64,000 nt of DNA from Paramecium octaurelia (Eukaryota > Ciliophora > Oligohymenophorea > Peniculida > Parameciidae): assembly GCA_905182995.1 (NCBI GenBank), contig CAJJDP010000148.1, positions 81,178 through 145,177 of the forward strand, written 5' to 3'. The notes below the pieces were generated by a model, which saw nothing but the letters and a program-made list of their open reading frames with translations, was not told where the DNA came from and ran no database searches. A program made the translations under genes and the position numbers. Positions within the stretch are counted from its first letter, which is position 1, and every line of letters starts with the position of its first letter. Shown piece by piece: positions 54,700-64,000 of this stretch.

Positions 54700-57600
54700 T
54701 CAATAAAATTATATAACTCCTTCTTTGAGTATAGAGCTACTTGAGTTAGAGTTATCTAAAGTAGTTTTAGTGCCACATTTCTTTAATATTTCAAAGATTT
54801 ATTTGGCTGGTTTTCCCAATTGTTGATAGAAATCTATAAATAAAGTAGCCAATAGGATGGTTGAGAATCCTGCAATTTCCACCCATCCTAATACAGATAC
54901 GTATTCTATTTCTGAGAATAATAGGAGTGATTCGGAAATTGAAAATAAGATGGCGATGGCTGCTATCAAGCATTCGGTTATGATAATTTTGTAGTTTTCA
55001 AATTGGTTTGCAAAAGGTCTCATTCTATAGACATAGACAGAATAAAAGCCTGAAATCAAAGAGGTTAATATAGGTTGAACAGGGGGGACTGTTTGCAATA
55101 GGACTAAATTAGCAATGAAAATGGTCTTTTTAATCAGGACCAGTGTGGTGTATTGCTTATTCCAATAGTTCCCTTTGATTTCTAGTCCTTCAAAGAATAT
55201 GGAGAATCGTTTCGATAAATTCTTTACAGTACTCAGGTAGGAGTACAGTTGGAACATGAGAGCAAAATTGAAAATGAGTATGAAAAGTGCAAGAAATGAG
55301 CTAGTTTTAGTGATGGAGTCGTAACTTTAGAAATTGGCCACTTGCAGGAGAGCAGAGAACATTAAGTCATAGAAGTTGGATAAGTAAATTCTAACAAGTC
55401 CTGAGTAAATGAAGTATTAGTAATAGGATTTGCAGATTTTTTGAATGAAATACATGGCTTTGATTATTTTGGTGACTGTTTCGACATATTTTTAATCAAA
55501 TATGATGGGCCAATTGTAGTATTTGAGTGCAGTAAGTAGTAGTTATAACAAGTAAACGATAATGTAATTGGTGAATCCAAGAATTAGTATAATGATGAAG
55601 GATTCCAAATTGATTCCAAAGTAACAATTGACAGAGAAGACTTCAAATCTTCCGTAGGCAGGTATGAAGGGAGAAGTGTATTGAAACATTTCTTCAATGA
55701 ATCCACTCAATTTGAGTCTATCTGTTATTGGCTAAATGGTAACAAGGGAGAAAATTTCAAAGTAGATGGATAAATTTTAAGGAAATTTCAGATTCAAATA
55801 CTTCATATAAGATAATTGTTATAGGGTATCTATGAGATTCCAGAAGATTTCTAGATTTCCACTAATGAAAGCAACACAAGCAACAGCAATCAATGAATAG
55901 ATTACAATTTCATTGAATAAGGCAGCATTGGCAGCCACCAACTTTTGAGTTGACGATAATGTAAAGGGATCCTTCAAGAGGATGGTTTATTAATTAGAAG
56001 CTAATTGATTCTCATATTGATTAACTAGTTGGTCACAATTGATCTTGACTATTAATATGGGTCCGACAACAGATTTATAGAAATTGAGTGTAATTTTGTA
56101 GGAGACTGGTTGCAAAGTGTAATCAATGCTCAGGATGGGAATTATTTCATAAGTGTAATCAGAATCTTAGAGATTGGAGATGGAAATTTGAATGAGTTGT
56201 AGAAATATCTCTTCAGTGATGGAAGTCGAATTCAATCTGACTTCTTCACTGAATGAGAGGATGATTTCTTAGCTCTAACCATAACTATATGGAGGAGTAG
56301 TCAATTTGATGGTTGGACTGATATTGTAAATGCAAACACTCAAGGAGTCTACGAAATAGCACTTCCAGAATTTTTCAATTTAACAATTAGAATTGCATCC
56401 ATCATTATTGTCAGTGTTGGCATCTTCGCATTGTTCGTAATGAGAAACAAAGAGACCATCTCCGCATTTACTTTGGCAATATGATTCATTTTCATACAAT
56501 CCATAAGGGCATTAGATGCATATTCCTTGGAAACATTTCTGGCAATGAGAATCACATGAATATTCACAATTATAACAGCCATCAAATTCTACGAGATTAC
56601 CATCGTCACAATATTCTTTGCCCACAATAATGCCATCTCCACAAATGGATTTGCATTGCCCATCTGCCAGTTTCCATCCATATGAATCACAAATTTAGCA
56701 TAATTTACCCTCACACTACAAACAGCCCAAAGAACACTAGATCTAACACTTGTAGCATCCATCATAAGGAAGATAATTGCCATCGTCACATACTTCAGCC
56801 GAATTAGTAATGATCCCATCTCCACAAAAGCCTTCGCATACATCAGTAAAACACATTTGTAATTAATCATCCCAAATGCATCCCTAATTATACTTATCAC
56901 TCTAACAAGCCTCCTTGATTGAAAAATATTGACACTCATTTATCTGCACACATCCTCCCCCTTTCTTAGCAGTACATGATGGTAAATACTCTTAACATTG
57001 TTGATGAGTGGTTATGTTAGTGGTAGCTGTGTTGCATGTTTTTGTAACACAAGTAGTTGTTATCCACGCACACTCATTGTAAAACTTATCAAAAGTGCAC
57101 CCATCCTTAATCAATACTTCTTCACAACTGCTCCTTTTGATGCATTAATAACCATTTGTAGTACAACTTTTGTCTGGGAATATAGAGGCACAAGCAGAGT
57201 CAATTGCATAATAGTAATCAGTGCAAATTCGTAATCTGCATCCACCTTTTTAACAATTCTGCATATAACCCTCGCATTCCTTATCAGACAAAGCGAATTT
57301 AGGGCCATTCTCACATGTCTTTTCTACGCACTATATCTTCTCTGTATTCCAAAAACACTCAGTACCATTAGTATTGTGTTGTCCATCACTTTTACATTGC
57401 AATTCATTATAACCTAGACATTGACTCTTTGCCAACTCGCATTGTGTTAAATTATCATTTACTGAACAGGTTAAATCAAAATACAATTGACATGCTCCTG
57501 ATGAATACTTCTATAACTATGCAGTAATACATGTTTTCTAATCGCATTTATTTTATGCTTGGATCCACTCGCATTGTATTTGTAAACTATTGATATAGCA

Positions 57601-60600
57601 TTGTTCCTTAATTGTATACAAGTTGCAATCAGCTAAATTAATACAACCATTCTTTAGTGAATTCACAGTGCAATGTGACAAATACGATTGACATTTTTCA
57701 TGAGAATCGTTTTCAATCCCTAAATCTGAACAATTAAGTAATTAAATGCATTGACTTGTTGATGATTTCCAATAGCATCTATTTCTATTATTGTCAATAT
57801 AACATTGTTTTTATGTTGCCAAACTGCAACTAGCTGGTAGATTTGTGCAATTAGAATATTTACTCTTTACTGTGCATTCTCCACTTAAAAACAAGGACTC
57901 ACAAGCTGAATGAGAATCTAAACTATTATTGGATTCACAGTTTTCAATATTACTTTGCCTTGTGCAGATTCCACCTGCATCTGAACAAGTATATCCTTAG
58001 ACATCTTTGCTTGTATTACATACAGTAGAATTATGCACACTGCATGTAGTAATGTCTACACAGTTACTTGAGGAATCTATTGTACAAATATCTTAATATA
58101 TTGTACACTCTGAAGAACTTAAACTGGAACAAATAACATGAGTACATGTTATTATTGCATCCACCGTATTCTACATACATTTGCTATCAAATGTATGACA
58201 ATCTGCATGATCTGCTGGCGTACTTGGTATTGACATGCAATAATCCTTACAACTCCCAAAAACCCATGCACATTAGTATCCATTTAGTGTTACGATGCAA
58301 GAAGATTAGAACAGATAATCCTCGCAATCGGTCTCCTTTAATTTACAAATTGGACCGTTTTAATAAGAAACAGTTTTGAGAATATCCTAATTGTGGCAGT
58401 CTTCATGCTTTATTAGAGCCAGATTAATGGTTGGATCGCAGGGATTGTTTACTGAACAAGATCCACTGCACCAATAACACTTCACAGTGATAATTTTTGA
58501 ATTAATGGTCAATACTCCATATTTTGCTTGGCAACTCAGTTATGTTGTGAATTAATTACAGGATTTAGGAATGCACAAACTACCATTCCAATAACAATCC
58601 ATTCCATCACTGGTGTGAGCAGAATCACATTGTGCCATATTAAAAATGTAATCGCACTGTTCGTATTTACAACCTTATCCACTTCTATAATCTAGTGTGC
58701 ATATTTTATTAATTAATTAGCATTCATATAAAGAAACTGCAGTTGTATTCAGTTGACAATTCGCACTACTTACACAGTCATTTTATTGTAAAGAACATTG
58801 TGAATATTGTAAACATTGATGCTTTAATTTTATTTATTCACAATCTACATTGTTAAAGGGTTTGCAATTAGTACCATCAAAAACACAATTGTGATTCCAA
58901 TCAAAGCATGCTTGGTCATTTAAAAGTCCAACATTTGCAGATTTCAAATGATTGCATTGTCGGTTCTCACATATGAGAGAGNACTCGCATTGTATTTGTA
59001 AACTATTGATATAGCATTGTTCCTTAATTGTATACAAGTTGCAATCAGCTAAATTAATACAACCATTCTTTAGTGAATTCACAGTGCAATGTGACAAATA
59101 CGATTGACATTTTTCATGAGAATCGTTTTCAATCCCTAAATCTGAACAATTAAGTAATTAAATGCATTGACTTGTTGATGATTTCCAATAGCATCTATTT
59201 CTATTATTGTCAATATAACATTGTTTTTATGTTGCCAAACTGCAACTAGCTGGTAGATTTGTGCAATTAGAATATTTACTCTTTACTGTGCATTCTCCAC
59301 TTAAAAACAAGGACTCACAAGCTGAATGAGAATCTAAACTATTATTGGATTCACAGTTTTCAATATTACTTTGCCTTGTGCAGATTCCACCTGCATCTGA
59401 ACAAGTATATCCTTAGACATCTTTGCTTGTATTACATACAGTAGAATTATGCACACTGCATGTAGTAATGTCTACACAGTTACTTGAGGAATCTATTGTA
59501 CAAATATCTTAATATATTGTACACTCTGAAGAACTTAAACTGGAACAAATAACATGAGTACATGTTATTATTGCATCCACCGTATTCTACATACATTTGC
59601 TATCAAATGTATGACAATCTGCATGATCTGCTGGCGTACTTGGTATTGACATGCAATAATCCTTACAACTCCCAAAAACCCATGCACATTAGTATCCATT
59701 TAGTGTTACGATGCAAGAAGATTAGAACAGATAATCCTCGCAATCGGTCTCCTTTAATTTACAAATTGGACCGTTTTAATAAGAAACAGTTTTGAGAATA
59801 TCCTAATTGTGGCAGTCTTCATGCTTTATTAGAGCCAGATTAATGGTTGGATCGCAGGGATTGTTTACTGAACAAGATCCACTGCACCAATAACACTTCA
59901 CAGTGATAATTTTTGAATTAATGGTCAATACTCCATATTTTGCTTGGCAACTCAGTTATGTTGTGAATTAATTACAGGATTTAGGAATGCACAAACTACC
60001 ATTCCAATAACAATCCATTCCATCACTGGTGTGAGCAGAATCACATTGTGCCATATTAAAAATGTAATCGCACTGTTCGTATTTACAACCTTATCCACTT
60101 CTATAATCTAGTGTGCATATTTTATTAATTAATTAGCATTCATATAAAGAAACTGCAGTTGTATTCAGTTGACAATTCGCACTACTTACACAGTCATTTT
60201 ATTGTAAAGAACATTGTGAATATTGTAAACATTGATGCTTTAATTTTATTTATTCACAATCTACATTGTTAAAGGGTTTGCAATTAGTACCATCAAAAAC
60301 ACAATTGTGATTCCAATCAAAGCATGCTTGGTCATTTAAAAGTCCAACATTTGCAGATTTCAAATGATTGCATTGTCGGTTCTCACATATGAGAGAGCCA
60401 AAATTGAATCCACATTTTTGTTGGGATATGGTCATTGAATCATTACACCACTTGTAATTGATCGTTCCCTAAACTGTGAGATCACTACAATTTATGATCT
60501 GCTTACACGACTTGGTTGTTGAATCAGTAGTGATATCATAAGTACAAACGGAAGAATAGTTGTGACATATATCATATTTATCTGAAACGCTACCTGCTAA

Positions 60601-63600
60601 ATTACTTAGAGCACATTCTTTAGCCACACATTTAAGATCAGATCCAACATATTGATAGCTGCACAATATGGCAAGACTTGTTTTCACATTATTACAAGTA
60701 CTTTGAGAAGAGAAGAGTTCACTACAAAATCGATTACGTCTGCATTCATTACCATAATAAAGACACTTTAAATTTTTGTAAAGAACAGCAGAATTGCAGT
60801 TTGTGTTTACAAGATTACCACATTCATCTACACTATAACATCCCTTGCCACTCTATTGTAATAAGCATAACGAAAAATAAAATTGGCACTCATCATCGCT
60901 GGAGGCCTCAGTGATTAATTTACATTAGCTTGCATCAGTAATTACATTGCAATTATTGTTAAAATAATAGCATTTCTCATTCAAAGTTGTTATGGTTTTA
61001 TTACATACCTTTTGATACTTTACATCTGAACAGTTGGTCGGCCTATCTTCACAACCTTCTAGAGGTATTCCATCTTCATTATATATGAGTTAGCATAGAT
61101 ATCCACTTTTATATTATAAGCATTCTGCCTCTGTTATTGCACTTGTGTTTTGAGAGCATAATAAATCTAGACATATACCCTATACCTTATCCCAATAGCA
61201 AGGTTATTGGTATTTGTTCAACCTACAGGCTTATTCTATTGTGTAGATAGTGCAATTCTCTTAAAGGTCGACGCAAAGTGTTGTGATATCATTAATTGTG
61301 CAAATCTTCATAAAATCTTCGCACGAACTGTGTGTTAATTCACCGATGTTATGCCTACCGCATTATAAAGTACCAAGTTATAGTGCGCTTAGACATGTAG
61401 ATGTTGCGTAATCCCAAAAGCAATAGTTTTCAGACTTAGGATACGGATACAAAGAATCTTATATTAATTTACATTGATTTTTGGTCACGTATTCTGAACA
61501 TAAAGCTCTTTTGTATTAGCAGCCTGCAGGAGTAGTTTAATCTGAGATAGTACAATTCGGATTCCAAGCTTGACATTCTTAATGAGTGTCATACATTTCA
61601 TTATTTGGAGATGCTGAACACGCTAGATTGGTTGGTCTAATCATGCATCCCGAGAACGAGGATGTTACAATGCAATCGCTCTAGAATCTGTGACATTGAA
61701 GATTGTTGATATACGAAGCACTTGGAGCATCTATGCAATTAATTTAACGACATGAACCAGAAGACCAAATACAAACAGTAGAATCCTGCAAACCAAGATC
61801 ACATTGGGTTTACGACAGCATTGAGGAACACGAAGTAGGCCACTCAACGCATCCATCATTCGTGCTATTTATAATACATGTTTTTGAATCAACTTTGAAT
61901 CGTAAGCAACGTCCATTAGTTGTGTAAAAGCTGTCTGCATCAATACATTATTTATTTAAGCATTAGTCCGATTACCACTTACAATGAAAACCCGAATAGG
62001 TTGAATAGCATTAATCTTATTTTGCTATTGAGCACTCCGATGGTTTATCAGTGCATCCAAATTTTATAAAGTTGCCATCGTATTCATATATGTTAACAGT
62101 GCATGTTCTTATCCAACTTTCGCATTACTCATTAGTATCATAATAACTGGGGGCTAATTTACATTTCTTCACAATACAACCATCATTCAAATTACATACT
62201 TGACCTAGAGAGTCAATAGTACAGGCAGTAACATCAGTAATGTTTGTACAGATGTAATCTATGCATCCACCTATCTCAATGTTAAATGTACAAAATCTGC
62301 TTGCTTCTTGACATTTCTGGTGATTATCATATTTTGGTAATTTCAAATTTGAGCACACCAATTAATTGCATTGACCATTTACCCAAATGCATCGAGATTC
62401 GTCATATGTAATATCACAGAACTCTTAATTGCTGATGTCCTAACAAGATTAGGGTCTCAATTGGCAACCCCCCAACAGTGTGCCCATACATGTTCCATAT
62501 CCTTTACATTAGTTATGGTTAAAACTCTTGGGAGCATGGAAACACTACCTCTTGTCACATTTATTCTCAAACCATACACAATCTTAAATGTCTACCGATT
62601 TGCAATCTATTTCTTAACAATAATCCTAACATTATATTGGTCTATCTTTACATCCTCCATTTTATGCACTCACACAATCCAGCAATTGGTCATATGACTG
62701 ACATTATTCGTAGTTATTATATGACTAGGGTGCTGTTACACAACTCTTCACCTGACATTGTCCATTGTAATACACACATTTTTTGTTATTGATGTCCAAA
62801 ACACATCCTATTGCATTTCCAATATTTTTGCACTCCTTTTTCTCAATACAATGGACACCATTTGTAGTACACTTTGACATGTATGAATTGCATTCGTCAT
62901 AGGTCTTTAATCGCTTATTCTCGCAATTCTTAGTATAACACATTTATAATTCATCATCCCAAAAGCACTCAACTTTTTTATTATATGTAAAATAGCATTA
63001 GTTTTCGAAAGTGTATTCTTCGCATTTGTTTTTTCCATCCTCACATCCCAACCCCAAATCATTTACTGTACACTATTACATAGCACTTCTGCAATCATAA
63101 TCACTCATTAAATACTGGGGCAGTTAAGTGCATTACTATGCATCTTGGCATCTTGGATTAGCATTTACATCCCAAAAACAATAATTTCCATTCACATTTT
63201 TATTTTGACAGCCTACCTCTGTGTCATAATCCATACATACTCTCTTCTCAATACATTTTTATCCGTCGGAAACGCATTTTAATGAAGATTCTTAACATTA
63301 ATTTTTTTAAAATAAACTACACTCTGTAAACCTTATGCACTCCCCCAAATAAAATCCGCACATATCCATCTATATGCAATCTTCCTGTATATACTTATAA
63401 CACTGCTCTCCATCTGACTAATCCACCTATTGAATATAAGTTTCACCTGATCTTAAAATGCAATTTTCTCCGTTCCAAATGCAGATCTAAGATCTCTAAC
63501 ATTCATCCTTATTGTCCACATGTCTACAAACACAATATTGACTAATATATCTCATTTCAATTGATGAGATCATCAAAAATACTAAGTAATTATAGATTTT

Positions 63601-63603
63601 CAT
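54700..63603 (-). CDS. Giant cysteine-rich surface-type protein with multi-pass membrane C-terminus
   Basis: About 2967 residues in a single frame from ATG 63603 to TGA 54700, passing in frame through the N at 58982. A signal peptide (MKIYNYLVFLMISSIEMRY) precedes roughly 2150 residues of Cys repeats with Paramecium-surface-antigen-like spacing (for example DECNSYMSKCTTNGVHCIE, then C-x6-GC). Next, about residues 2220-2420, come repeats of the type CGDG...CDDGN...DGC..C seen in many ciliate surface proteins. The last 400 residues hold several hydrophobic helices (for example LIKKTIFIANLVLLQTV) and a Ser-rich tail. So it is not a GPI-anchored immobilization antigen but a membrane-embedded relative, possibly a receptor or adhesion protein. 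The middle contains a perfect 1415-base duplication; if that is an assembly error the true protein is about 472 residues shorter. Confidence 0.82.
57567..58981. repeat. Direct repeat, copy A (1415 bases)
   Basis: This copy matches 58983-60397 along its whole length wherever I compared it, and both copies are 1415 bases. It ends directly at the single N. Confidence 0.9.
58982..58982. other. Single undetermined base between the two repeat copies
   Basis: The only N in the window sits exactly at the junction of the two identical segments, the position expected for a scaffold join. It falls in the second position of a T-N-C codon. Confidence 0.95.
58983..60397. repeat. Direct repeat, copy B (1415 bases)
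   Basis: Second copy of 57567-58981. It starts directly after the N and ends within the SLICENRQC-coding stretch. The two copies plus the N equal 1416 bases, so the reading frame is kept. Confidence 0.9.
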
Positions 63604-64000
63604 TATTTTTTAAATGAAAAAATATTAAAATCAAATCTTGATTTGCTCTATAATTTTTATAAATGATACCATAGCACTATGGCATTATATCATATCGATA
63701 ATTGTGACCAACAATTTATTTTATAAAATTATATTTACATGTTTGTAAATTTTATATTAAAAATTAAAGTTCCCTCTCAAAATGAAAAATGAACTTTTTT
63801 CTAATCCATAAAAAATGAAAATCTAATCATAAAATCAAATAACACTAAAGAGTAAACAATTATATTGTCTCCATTTAAATTATAATATATCATAAAATTC
63901 CTTTTCTTAAAATTAAATATATCCCAACGAATCAATACGATTTCTTTACTAACGACCAACGATTGGTTAATATGATTATTCTTAATTAATATTATTTTTA
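63604..64000. other. AT-rich sequence upstream of the surface-protein gene
   Basis: About 400 bases with short TA-rich palindromic stretches and no open frame of note. It should hold the promoter of the cysteine-rich gene. Confidence 0.55.

Noticed and set aside
56349-57314. Met-rich minus-strand frames and a plus-strand frame in the DGC-repeat region
   Set aside because: They lie out of frame with the continuous cysteine-rich coding frame, which alone shows the repeat pattern.

Overview
The window reads as macronuclear DNA of a Paramecium-type ciliate. Long coding frames appear only if TAA and TAG are read as Gln and TGA as the sole stop. Genes are packed tightly (8 to about 250 bases apart in most places), introns are 22-31 bases long, and two families are ciliate hallmarks: a guanylyl cyclase fused to a P-type ATPase-like module, and a Paramecium-surface-antigen-like cysteine-rich protein. 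With the standard code almost every gene here is shattered. With the ciliate code and short introns removed, each gene I rebuilt gives a length divisible by three.

Layout, left to right: a truncated secreted protein (minus, 1-2515); a two-repeat Myb protein with a Gln-rich tail (plus); an insulin-degrading-enzyme-like M16 protease (minus); a casein kinase 1-like kinase (plus); a type III phosphatidylinositol 4-kinase (plus); a coiled-coil protein (minus); an ABCC-type ABC transporter (plus); a 7.4 kb guanylyl cyclase/P-type ATPase fusion (minus); a quiet 1.4 kb stretch ending in a tRNA-Ile(UAU) gene; a coiled-coil gene and a small frizzled-like secreted protein gene (both minus); two tandem SLC33/acetyl-CoA-transporter-like genes, an importin-beta family gene, a two-pass membrane protein, a kelch-like protein, UDP-glucose 6-dehydrogenase and a PH-like/kinase protein (all plus); a PHD-PINIT-SP-RING SUMO ligase (minus); an 8.7 kb NACHT/pentapeptide/WD40 STAND protein (minus); and an 8.9 kb cysteine-rich surface-type membrane protein (minus) that contains a perfect 1415-base direct duplication around a single N.

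There is no operon logic. The genes are a typical mix of signalling (kinases, lipid kinase, cyclase), transport, proteolysis and cell-surface functions, each presumably with its own short promoter in the AT-rich gaps.

The main observation worth follow-up is splicing. Of 39 short introns I could place by frame and homology, about 27 end in TAG, but 10 end in AAG and 2 in CAG. Several AAG sites are pinned by a paralogue or by a catalytic motif. What first looked like several single-base frameshifts disappears once these acceptors are allowed.
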